From: Trebouxia sp. TZW2008
Lineage: Eukaryota > Chlorophyta > Trebouxiophyceae > Trebouxiales > Trebouxiaceae
Length of the DNA: 64,000 bases
Reading direction: 5' to 3'
Assembly (NCBI GenBank): GCA_002118135.1
Contig: BDIU01000197.1
Span: 186,001 to 250,000, forward strand
Under the pieces are notes generated by a model. It searched no databases and had not been told where the DNA came from. It saw only the letters and a program-made list of their open reading frames with translations. This document shows positions 54,950 through 64,000 of the stretch, piece after piece. Position 1 is the stretch's first letter, and each line of letters begins with the position of its first letter. Position numbers and translations under genes: made by a program.

Positions 54950-57900
54950 ATGTCCAAGAGGCCGCAACCGGACTCACAGTCAGAAGATTTTCACAAGCAT
55001 GCAGGTCCCTATGCGGACAACGCTGGGGATGGCGCAGGCAGCGATGAGGTGAGCATGCCGAATTAGAGCCCTCGAGAACCAGCTCGGTGTCAGGCATAGC
55101 CTTGCGAATCATCTTTACGCGTTCAAGCCACCCATGCGTAGTACAGACTGCCAGGAACCAGCGTCGACGTGTTTAATGCGATCATACGATACATAAGCTT
55201 GCAATACTGCTTTGTCGGTTCTCGCCTTTTCTCATACCTTCGCCGACAAGGAGTTCGTTCTCGGCTGTTTCGTCGGGAACCTACCTGCTGGCAGAACTTC
55301 AACTGTGATGCTGGAGTTTTAGTCTAGTTGACTGCACTCAAGCACTGCTCGTTGTCTTTTCAAAATCTGGCATGCAATCGAAGTGATATTTCACCTGTTG
55401 AACCGTGGCACATGCTGCCATCTTGAGAGCTGCGTCTGGATCCTGACCTGTGACACAGGTATCACTCGCTTGTGCTGGTGCATATAGGGAGACAGCAGAG
55501 CACCCAAGCGAAGCAGAGTGAAGGGGCCTACCAGGAAAGCCGTCAGAAAGAGCCAAGGTAGGGCAGGTCAAATGTGTTTGCTTGCTGCAACCTGGTCATA
55601 TCCTGAAGAGACGTGCCTAGCTGGGCCTGCTGAGCCTGTCTAGCATGCGTTTTGAATAAATGAATGAATCTGGTCATAGTCTGAACAGACTACCCAACTG
55701 CAACTGCAGATGATAGACTGCCAACTCTGAACTACAAAGATGCTGGAGCCTTGAAGGAGCTTGTCAAGATCTATCAGCAAACAGGACCTGGGACATTGGT
55801 TCAGGTAAGACAAGCTTGCAAGACTTATTTGACATGAAAGTGCGTATGGCAACCCCTACACAGTCAACATTGGCAGCTCAGCCGACAGCACAGCGCAACT
55901 CAAACTCAAAACATCCTCAGTTGCAGACAGCTTCAGATCTACTCAACTCACCTCCTCTGCTGAGGTGTAGATTGTTTGCAATCTCCAGGGCAGGACACCA
56001 TCAGACCTTACACAGTACAGATTTGACTTGCATTCTTGAGGCTGTCTTTCAGCTGTGCCTGGCATTGCCACACCCAGCCACATGAGTTGTACCATCTACA
56101 TGCAAAAGCTTGATACCCAACAGTCCTCATCTGGTGACAGCACTGCGTATAAGACCGCTGTTTCAGGACACACTCATTGGATCTCAAATACATTTGCATG
56201 CAGAGAGTTAATTGCCAAATCAGCATTCTTCAGTGACTCTGTCACAACACTTGCAAAGTGCAATTTCTCATCTCGCCTCACATCTCGTCTCACATCTTGT
56301 CTCACATCTCATCTCATCTCATGTCACATCACCTTGCATCTTACCACGTCACGCCATCACACAATTGGAGTTTGCCACTTGTGGCACATGCGATTAGACT
56401 TGTTGTCTAGCTGAAGCATGTAAAATTACTCTCTCTCTCTCTCATCTCACATCTCACATCACCTCAACTTCCTTGACCTCACCTTGCCAGCATCCTGTGG
56501 TTGCATGATTTGCAAACACAGCATGCATTGCAATGATTACAGTTAGCACAGGACCAAACTGGTCGAAAATGATTGATTGCTTCAGCACGTACCTGGCTGG
56601 GCCTGCTGAGCCTGCCTGACTGTCTAGCATGTGATTAGAATGATACCGATAACAATCATAGTTCCACATTTCAGCACACATCCTGTCCCGTCTCAGCGCA
56701 TTTCACCACACATCACATCACCTCGCCACGCATCTCACATCTCATCTCATCTCAGCTTGACTCGCCGTATCTTACATCACCAAACTTCATCACATCCCTC
56801 ACCACGCACCTCACATCACTTAGCCTCCCCTCACATCACACCATCTGATCTTACTTTGATTCACTGTATTTTGCCAGACACCTGACCACGCATCTCACAT
56901 CACATCTCATACAATATGCAGGTCAGCATTCCTGCCAAGAATTTGCAGCCCACCTTCTCAGAGGTCAAGGGCAGGCACGTATGGGGCACAGACATATACA
57001 CAGACGACTCAGACATTGTGTGCGCTGTCATGCACTGCGGGTTCTACAATGCGTCTCTCAAGAAACCAGTAGCAAGCGTTGACGAGATGAAGGTGGTGGT
57101 TCAGTTGCTGCCACCGCAGAAGGAATACCCAGTGTTTGTGCGCAATGGCATTCGCTCAAGGGCTTGGTGGGGTGGCGGGACTTCCTGCTCATACAAGGTG
57201 ATATACTACTTGCACTACAGATAACACCTACACCGACAAGAGGCATTGCCGTGTCAAAATAACAGATGACGTTTGCCCCCAAAACCATCACAGCATTGGC
57301 CACGTAAACCATCCTGTCCACTGCATTGTGAATGCAGTGCATAGCTTCCAATGCTTGCTTTGTTGCAGGCACAGCACAGATGCGTGCAGAGCAAAGCATG
57401 GCTAACAAACGGATGATTGCCATACAATGGCAGCATTGCGTTAAACATGCCTGATCCATTGCGGGATGTACACGACACATGCTGCAGCTTTCTACAGCAT
57501 CATGCCCTTGCAACCTGCCCGCAAAGATGTCGTATATGCCTGGATGAAAACATCACACAATGCTGTTTGCTTCTGAACATCATTGTATGCTGGTGTCACT
57601 ACCCTTCCTAGAGATCCCACTGAATAGTGTGATGATGAGTCGTATCATGTGTTTGGTGTGCGTTCTCACACACTTCATATCATGTTGCTCACAGGTGGAG
57701 CGGTGCTGCCTGGTTTCTAAGAAGGGTCACACCCTGGAGCTGCCTCCCCGCTCTGACCGCACGCATGAGGTACACCACCCAGCTTCAGGGTTTAGGACTT
57801 AGGATTAAGACCCTAAGAACTTAGTGCAGCCTCATCAGCTTTCAAGCCCAGCTTGGCTGCTGCTTGCCCTATGTCATTCAGCTTTTAGCTTTCTGGCCCT

Positions 57901-60675
57901 CTGCCTGAGCATATCGAATTGTCGCGTTTTGACTCGAAGTATGTTTGGTCAAGTCGTTTTGCTCAAAGTGGCCCATGCTGTGCCGGCAGCTTTGCAGCAA
58001 TGCCCATCTTGTGGTTGAAAAGGGGTTCGCATGATGCTTGGACTGATGCTTGCTTTTATGGCAGCAAATAGTATGACAGTGTTGTGACATTGTATCATGC
58101 TTAGAATCAGCTTGACGGGCTCTGAGAACGCAGTTTGACAAGTATCGGTAGGTAGCAAAACTTTATATGTGCAGAGTGTTCACTGAGCGTGAAGATACTT
58201 GCCAGGCAGGCTGGTCCTCACTCTCTATGCAAACAAGGCGACAAGCAAGGTTCACGCTAGACAGTGTTGTCATGTTATTGGTTTGCACTAGTCGCTTGAG
58301 GTGTGCTGTACTCTACTGCTCTGTTTCAGCTGTCTTCACCTTGTTCCAGTGGCACTGCTGCTTTCCCCATAGCAAGCTGTGACGCTTTGTAATAGCAGAC
58401 TTGAGTGATCCATGATCCGCTACATGACTGGCTGACATTGCATTTGTTTTTTGTTACTGCAGCTGATACCAACCTTCACACCTGCTAATTCAGACAGGGT
58501 GATGAACACGCGCAGCAGGGAGGCTTCCTCTGAGAGGCGCCAACGGCGAGTCCAGGTATGACCTTCCCTAAGCTGTTCCCCAAGTTGTCAACACCCATTT
58601 TGCTTGACAGGACATAAGTCATCACACATTTGGTCAAGTTTTTGCCATCTCTGGGCTCTTGACATAGCTTTATTGCCTTTGCCATGCAGAAACGCAATCT
58701 GCAAAGAATGCTCACATCAGAAATAATGGTCACTGTGCCCAGAGTCACGCAGCAACATCTATCAGTGCCTATTGTCAGGACGCTCTGCCACCTTGCAGGA
58801 AATGACGGTCTTGTACAATTTGAGTAATGAGCCTTGCCTAAAGTACAACATGGCCGCCATTGCTGACAGAGGACTGAAACCATCCCAATGGACTTCTGCC
58901 AGGTTTCAGACCCAGGTTCTTCTGGTGGAAAGCTCAAGGTGAGCCTGCTGTGCTTCATTGTCTAAAATGCAAGCCCCAACTGCATGCTTTTGCGATTCTG
59001 CCAGGTCTGAGCCTCAAGTGCTTCTCGTGGGAAGCTCACGGTGAAGCTGCCTGCCTCTGGTTGTAATGCATCACATTGGTTCTGGTATGCTGATGATATG
59101 CACCTGCTGCCACCCAAAAGATGCATGCATTGCACATCGCATTGCTTTGGCCTGAAGCAGCTTGCCTCTGGCATGTTGCGGACGGTTGTTGTGATGATGT
59201 TTAGGGTGGTAATGAGGATGGCTTCTGTCTGCAGGCAAAGATATGAGCTGTCCCTAGTGCCTGGCGCAGATGCAGAAAATGGCGATGCACAGGTCAGTCA
59301 TGCACCTGCTGCATTGCTCTCAGTTGTGTAGTATGCTTAGCACCCATCTGTCACATGTCCAGCGGCTACAGCTAGCTTCTAAACTGGACTCTCTCAGTGA
59401 TGATAGAGTGTCCTGATAGATCGTGCTTGTGTGTTGCACCAAGCACCAAAGCGAAGCAACGTCTGCTTGACATGTGTCTGTTTGCAATAAACCTATATGC
59501 AGCTTATGTGCATTTGAAAGATTATACTGGACTCATGACACTGACTCATGATATTGTTTCATGATACTGACTCATGATACTGGACTCTTGCTGCATGATT
59601 GCAATCTGTCAGTGCCTTATTGTATTGAATGACGAGCATGCAAGGGCACTTCAGCCCTTGAGATGTAGCTTTCAGAGAGCCAGATGTGATGCTGTTTGCC
59701 AGGGAACATGATCTTCCATTTCGTCAAGGCAATCTAAGTGTGCTTTTTGCTGTGCAAAAGCATGTACAGTGACTTCTCTCTGTAACGAATGCTTTGGTTT
59801 TAAAGATATTTGTCTTTATATTGGATTGTCCTTACTCAGCGGTGCCACTGCAGTCAGAATGCAATAATCTGCTGCCAATTGCATTGTCCTTACACTGAGA
59901 ATGTCCTTACACTGAGAATGTCCTTACATGGAGTATATCATTGAACTTACTGTACCAATGGTGCTTTTTACAGGGTGAAGTGGTGTACCGCTTTGCCAGA
60001 TGCAAGCAGCCACTGACCATGGGGCTCATGCGCAAATGTGGTCTGCCCCTGCCTGACTCTGAGCTGGACGTGCTAGAGCCTGCACTGCATTGGGAGCAGC
60101 TCAAGGTACAATGTGACTGCTGCATTTTCTGCCAAGAACATTGTCTTTACAACATGCGCAGATGTGGTCTGCCCCTGCCTGAGTCTGAAGTAGGTTTGCT
60201 AGAGTCTGCACTGCACTGGGAGCAGCGGAAGGTCTGTACTCTCCCTGCCTCTTGTCTGTTGATCTCTTGGGCCTCAATGCTGAGCGCATGTAACAACAAT
60301 AATAATCATTACACCCTCCAGCACATGTGCTAGGTGTGTGTGGCCCTAAGTCCTGTCTCGCCAGGCAGGCTTGGTCTGAGCATCTTTGCAAGGACGTCTG
60401 GATCTTTTGAAAGTCAAACAAAACAATGTCATTCCAGATCTTCGGCGCATGTGATCACACTGAAGGTGGTTGTGTCTTATCTGCAAGCAGACTCTGTAGC
60501 TAAAGCTGGTTTTCCATTGCAGTGGGGAGAGGAAGGTGTAGATATCAAGGACAAGCACTATAGGCTTGTACGCCTGCACTTTGTGGACAAGTGCACACCA
60601 CAGACTGGCAGCCCAAGTGCAAGCCTAGAGGGAATGGGAGACACAGCAAATGCTCTGCTCAACGGGATCATGTGA
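54950..60675 (+). CDS. RXT3: Rxt3-domain protein, histone deacetylase complex component
   Basis: In yeast Rxt3 belongs to the Rpd3L histone deacetylase complex. Ten exons, 54950-55048, 55488-55557, 55710-55804, 56922-57197, 57695-57769, 58463-58555, 58799-58938, 59235-59292, 59974-60105 and 60523-60675, keep phase and give 396 residues. Exon 2 is a basic, NLS-like segment (APKRSRVKGPTRKAVRKS). Exon 4 holds the Rxt3 signature: VSIPAKNLQ, then HVWGTDIYTDDSDIVCAVMHCGFY, and WWGGGTSCSYK. Later exons encode unconserved but phase-consistent parts, ending in YRLVRLHFVDKCTP. Intron 3 is 1.1 kb and full of TCTCA repeats and an R1 retroposon end. Introns 7 and 9 contain decayed copies of the preceding exon's 3' edge. 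The LTR element lies about 410 bp upstream of the start, where it could affect the promoter. Confidence 0.9.
55610..55668 (+). repeat. Retroposon end R1, copy 4
   Basis: Core acgtgcctagctgggcctgc followed by tgagcctgtctagcatgcg, with tail 'tgaataaatgaatgaatc', in Rxt3 intron 2. Confidence 0.6.
56265..56915. repeat. TCTCA/CATCTCA satellite in Rxt3 intron 3
   Basis: Degenerate 5-10-bp units (tctcatctc, cacatcacct, ctcacatctc) fill 56265-56345, 56430-56465 and 56690-56915, with a pure (CT)n run at 56430-56443. An R1 retroposon end splits the tract. Confidence 0.75.
56585..56643 (+). repeat. Retroposon end R1, copy 5
   Basis: Core cacgtacctggctgggcctg followed by ctgagcctgcctgactgtct, with a short AT-rich tail. 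It lies within the TCTCA satellite. Confidence 0.55.
59000..59045 (+). repeat. Decayed copy of Rxt3 exon 58799-58938 3' edge
   Basis: 'tctgccaggtctgagcctca' and 'gtgcttctcgtgggaagctcacg|gtgaag' mirrors 'tctgccaggtttcagaccca' and 'ggttcttctggtggaaagctcaag|gtgagc' about 75-80 bp upstream. Confidence 0.75.
59767..59952. mobile_element. pogo-like MITE, copy 5, abutting an exon acceptor
   Basis: 186 bp flanked by TA (59765-59766 and 59953-59954). Ends CAGTGACTTCTCTCTGTAACG and ...TTGAACTTACTG. Internally, 'tccttacactgagaatg' is duplicated. The element ends only 21 bp before Rxt3 exon 59974, so it contributes most of the sequence where the branch point should lie. Confidence 0.75.
60125..60232 (+). 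repeat. Partial duplicate of Rxt3 exon 59974-60105
   Basis: 'atgcgcagatgtggtctgcc' and 'cctgcctgagtctgaagtag' through 'actgggagcagcggaag|gtctg' repeats the exon's last 75 bases with few changes, about 127 bp downstream. The reading frame is open and a GT donor is kept, so inclusion as an extra exon is conceivable if an acceptor is used. Confidence 0.85.
60289..60444 (-). repeat. Retroposon end R2, copy 2
   Basis: Matches 15533-15692 in blocks (cagcacatgtgctaggtgtg; aaaacaatgtcattccagat) with a minus-strand ATTATTATTG tail. It lies in Rxt3 intron 9. Confidence 0.6.
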
Positions 60676-61600
60676 AAGCTGATGTCATATGAATAGCCCA
60701 AGTTCTGTCTGCTACATGCACTCTTGAGAGTACATTTGCAGATTGCTGAGCAGTAAGGCTCACCTGGGCAGAAGCCACAGTAATTGCCAAGACCCATTTT
60801 TGGGACTCAGAGGTCACTTTGGCATGAGAGCATCTGTGACACCACTCACACCTAAGCTGATGCATATGCCGCACAATGACGCCATGACTTGTGTTTGTCC
60901 AGACTGCAATGACGTGTTTGCAGCTGTTCACGACTACCAATTTCTTGGACACTAAGCGCAATGGGAAAGCAGCGGCAGGTAGCAAACAAGACTCGTGCAT
61001 TTACCTCCTGCATGCTTGGCCTCTCACGGCTTGCTGGGAGCTCTGCATCTTGGGAGGACCGCAGCGTCACATCCTATTGACACACAGTATTGCGCACAGT
61101 CTAAAAGGCAATTGTCCCATGTAGTCAGCTCGGCAAAGCTATTTAGCCATGCTGCATGAGAAATGCGTCGATTCATGCACAAAGTTGTGGTGTGTTTGGT
61201 TATTCAGCTATTCTGACAGCAGAATTCGTCACTGATTCGTACTCTTAAAACATGGCTCAACTTGCTTCAGAGGAGCATTTTGCGCATGCCAAACAGCATC
61301 GTTAGAACTGTTAAGCGCTCTACGCCACAACATGGCAATCACTATGGCAGCAATGATGATGACGCACAACAGGCTTTCAATCTATATTGCAACCGTGGCA
61401 GCAACAGCCCGAGCTTGACATGTGGTTTGCACAAAAATTGCAGTTCAAAATCTTTGAGCCAGCTACAAACTGACCAAAATCTCAACAACTCCTGCTATAG
61501 GAAGAGGGCCTTCACACCAAATATGATGGCAACTGTTGCACCCCATGCCACACTAACAGCAAAGTTGATTGCTGGCTCAATGTTCTTCTAGCCAAGAAGT
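60676..61600. other. Convergent intergenic region, Rxt3 / THF1
   Basis: The interval holds both 3' UTRs. A plus-strand frame at 61262-61591 is open but has no motif and is antisense to the THF1 3' UTR. No repeat was recognised. Confidence 0.35.
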
Positions 61601-63632
61601 TCAAGCCTTTGCCTCAGCAGGTTGTGACTCCTTTGCCTCCTCTTCTTTCTTGGCTGCCTTCTCTGCGTCTCTGCATGCACAAACAGCAAGCATTTAGCAT
61701 GACAGCATCATCAGAAGACACAACACAGAGTGTTTTCGCTCAACAGAGGGGTTTTGGGGCTCAAACAGACTTGGGTCTGCATGCAAACTTGCTGTGCATG
61801 AAATGCAGTGAGCAGCTCATGCACAACCATTCTTCCAAACAAAGCGCAAGCCAGCAAACAAAAATAAGAGTCGGTGCTCATGTTGCACATCATTATGTGG
61901 CATATATACCAGCATTTTGCCCAATTAATCTACAAAGCTGAAGCAGCTGACACAGCTGTGCAGTGACAATCTGTGTACAGTTGACCATTGCTAGCGCACC
62001 TCTCCTCCTGCTTCTTCTTTTCCCTGGCCATCAGCTCAGCCATGAGTTCCTTAGCAGCGCTGAGCTTGCTGAGAATGCCCTTGTAGGCCGTCAAGTCACG
62101 GTTCACGCTTTCTGTCTTCACATTCATGCTGTTCACCAATGTTTCCAAGGCCTTAGGATCCTTGGCACCTGCATTGTAGGCAGAGCTCCCATTAGTGAGT
62201 AGCATGTTGTGGACAAGCGTTGTTTTCACGCTCACAATGTGCCTCTATACCTTGAGATCCTTAGCACCTGCAAAAAGAGGTGCACTTTTGCTTGTCATGA
62301 ATGTGACAGGCTGTCAAGTTCCGGTCCACGCCATCTGCCATTTGTCTTCATGTTGATGCTGTTCACCAGTGTCTCTAGAGCCTTTGAATGTTTGGCAACT
62401 GCACTACAGGCATGTCTGCTGTGACGTCCAAGCAGTGCATTGTGGATAAGCATTCCCTCTGTAACCAAGCGTTCTGCTGAGTTGCACGCAAACTGTTTGT
62501 TGCTAAGCTACGACATCACGCCTGCTGTTTGGTCCCAAGCAACACACTGCAAACAATTCTTCGATGGGTGTCTGACGCTCAAATGGTGGCTGAGCTATGC
62601 ATTGGCGCGTGCGTTTTGTTGATCGCCAGGCAGCATCTATAGACTTAACCAAACGATTGTCAAGTGTTGCTTTTGCAAGTGTGCTGTTGGTCCTGTTTGT
62701 ACTAGGCTGAGTCATCAACCGCCTGCTGAGCCATACACGTTCTGACCTGAGACTAGCTAGCACTGCTCATTATCGAGGAGCATCAGTCAAAAACTAGTCA
62801 GCACTGCTAGCCAATCTCTAGCCAAACTGTGTAGTTTCAGCACATTGCTCATGAAACGTTGACTGCATCTGCGCGGTGAAGGTGCACTGGCCCAATCAGG
62901 ACGCAGCACAATGGAACCAGTTGCAGCGCTGTGCTGCAAACCATGCAGGCATGCCCTTTGATGAAAAATCATCAAACATCTCAACATGCAATTGATTCTG
63001 GATGTGACAAAATGCACAGATAAGGCAAGATGCATCAACAGAGGGTGCACTGTCTGCAGATGCAGGTGGCGCAAGTGAGCTGACAAGGAAAAGCAACACT
63101 ACATGGATCAGCTAAAGCTGGCTGCTCACTGTCGCTGACGAAGTCAGATGGTGCTTGAAACCTGGACAAATGTCCCTTGCACTGTAGAAAGGGGACTAGT
63201 GGTAGGTTTGATTGTACTGCTGAGACAGCAGATAGGTGCTATTGGGCTCTCATGTATCAGTTCAGGTGGCCTGAAGCGTCCAATGGCAACATATTTTTGT
63301 ACAGGAATTCTAATTACACTCTCACCTGTCAACTCAAGTAGCCTGAGCAGCTCGACAGCAAAGAAGTTGGTGTACAGGCACCCCTTTTGTGCTGTCATTC
63401 ATTAACTCATGCTGTTGCAGCATTTCAATGGCAAAAAACTTGGTTCTCACCTGTCAACTCAAGTAGCCTGAAAAGCCCAATGGCGAAGAACTTGGTGTAC
63501 AGGAAGTCCCCTGCCTTTGCGCGGTCTGCAATAGCCCCAAGGAGCTTTGAAACGTCATTACCCTCAGCCCCTGGTGACAGCTCTGAGGAATCTGACAGCT
63601 TTGAGGCCAGCTCCTCCATCTTCTTCGCATCA
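61601..63632 (-). CDS. THF1: Thylakoid Formation 1 (THF1/Psb29), C-terminal part
   Basis: THF1/Psb29 is a plastid and cyanobacterial protein needed for thylakoid biogenesis and photosystem II repair through FtsH. Minus-strand exons 63451-63632, 62000-62168 and 61601-61670 keep phase and encode the last 140 residues. They contain DAKKMEELASKL, FLYTKFFAIGLFRLLELTG, VNRDLTAYKGILSKLSAAKELMAELMAREKKKQEER and a Lys/Glu-rich tail ending AEAKA. This matches the conserved FFAVGLFRLLEL and SVDRDL..YR.LLSKL..AKEL.. blocks. The upstream two-thirds, including the transit peptide, must lie beyond the right edge; I see no THF1 exon between 63633 and 64000. Both introns in view contain decayed copies of the flanking exon edges. 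Confidence 0.9.
62235..62415 (-). repeat. Decayed copies of THF1 exon 62000-62168 start
   Basis: The acceptor and first ~100 bases of the exon recur at 62305-62415 (minus: gtgaacagcatcaacatgaa, gcgtggaccggaacttgaca). A scrap (aggtgctaaggatctcaagg) lies at 62250-62272. Confidence 0.8.
63225..63430 (-). repeat. Decayed copies of the THF1 exon 63451-63632 3' edge
   Basis: The end of the exon (ctgtacaccaagttcttcgc then aggctacttgagttgacag|gtgag) is repeated at 63318-63395, nearly intact with its GTGAG donor, and more weakly at 63240-63300. A short scrap is at 63415-63440. Confidence 0.8.
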
Positions 63633-64000
63633 CTGCATTGCATTACACAGCAGCAGTCAGCCTTTCTTGTTGTGTCTGCAAATCACACACCAGGCAATGC
63701 ACACATTACACCCTTGGCATGGTCTGCAACAGTGCTAAGAGCTTTAGGGCGACATTGAGCTCAGCCCCTGGTCAACCCCCATAGCCCTGATGGGCCCACA
63801 GCCCTGATGCCCCCTGATAGCTCTGGTTGTCATTAGTGCAAGAGAACGTAAGCATGTTGTAAAAACGCTCGTCCCTTGTCATGGACCTCAATAAATGTGA
63901 CCGCTTTTGTCACAGGCTTTGATTCCATTTCACGAAGAATACATGGGTTTAGGGTAAACCCAACCAGAGGCATGGACACAGCTGACATCTTGTGGTGCAT
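63633..64000. other. THF1 intron and window edge
   Basis: 63690-63790 holds a decayed copy of the middle of THF1 exon 63451-63632 (minus: ggggctgagctcaatgtcgc, tcttagcactgttgcagacc). 63840-64000 is open on the minus strand for 54 residues from 64000 but matches no THF1 block. Confidence 0.5.

Noticed and set aside
61262..61591. 109-codon plus-strand frame
   Set aside because: Antisense to the THF1 3' region, Asn/Ser-rich with no motif; probably untranslated sequence.
1..64000. tRNA, rRNA or other structured RNA genes
   Set aside because: I looked for tRNA A/B boxes with cloverleaf pairing and for rRNA cores and saw none I could support by eye.

Overview
The window reads as nuclear DNA of a green alga (Chlorophyta; a trebouxiophyte-like alga is a guess, not shown). 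The support is: a plastid magnesium chelatase H subunit and Thylakoid Formation 1, plant-type FHA2, NPL4, ASF1 and Rxt3 proteins, genes split by many short GT-AG introns, and no prokaryotic operon structure. Gene models below were spliced by eye, using codon phase across every junction as the check.

Layout. 1-12 kb is a compact housekeeping stretch: ChlH (-, 5' part only), ASF1 (+), an FHA2-like protein (-), NPL4 (+, head to head with FHA2) and an F-box/LRR protein (+). 12.5-24.5 kb is one very large, poorly conserved gene (+) with a LysM domain, a membrane segment, CxxC pairs and long Ser/Ala- and acid-rich tracts. 26.2-31.8 kb is a coiled-coil gene (-) with internal protein repeats. 32.3-33.4 kb encodes a small CxxC glutaredoxin-like protein (+). 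34.2-39.7 kb encodes an RluA-type pseudouridine synthase (+) with a large insertion. 40.3-47.9 kb encodes a 10-exon TPR protein (-). 49.0-51.1 kb encodes a Crinkler-like nuclease/kinase-type protein (+). 51.9-54.5 kb is a small, internally deleted LTR chromovirus with matching 5-bp target duplications. 54.95-60.7 kb is Rxt3 (+), and 61.6-63.6 kb is the 3' part of Thylakoid Formation 1 (-), running off the right edge.

The most unusual signal is structural. From about 13.7 kb onward, introns of the large gene, the coiled-coil gene, the TPR gene, RluA, Rxt3 and THF1 carry tandem, decayed copies of the edge of the neighbouring exon together with its splice site (units about 80-200 bp, 2-8 copies). 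One case has produced two intact, in-frame exon copies. The housekeeping genes at 1-12 kb largely lack this. Other repeats are a pogo-like MITE family with TA target duplications (at least five copies, one supplying or abutting a splice donor), two families of short retroposon 3' ends, and pentanucleotide satellites.

Functionally the recognisable genes cover chlorophyll synthesis (ChlH), thylakoid/photosystem maintenance (THF1), histone handling and repression (ASF1, Rxt3), Cdc48-dependent proteolysis (NPL4) and RNA modification (RluA). They do not form a single pathway.
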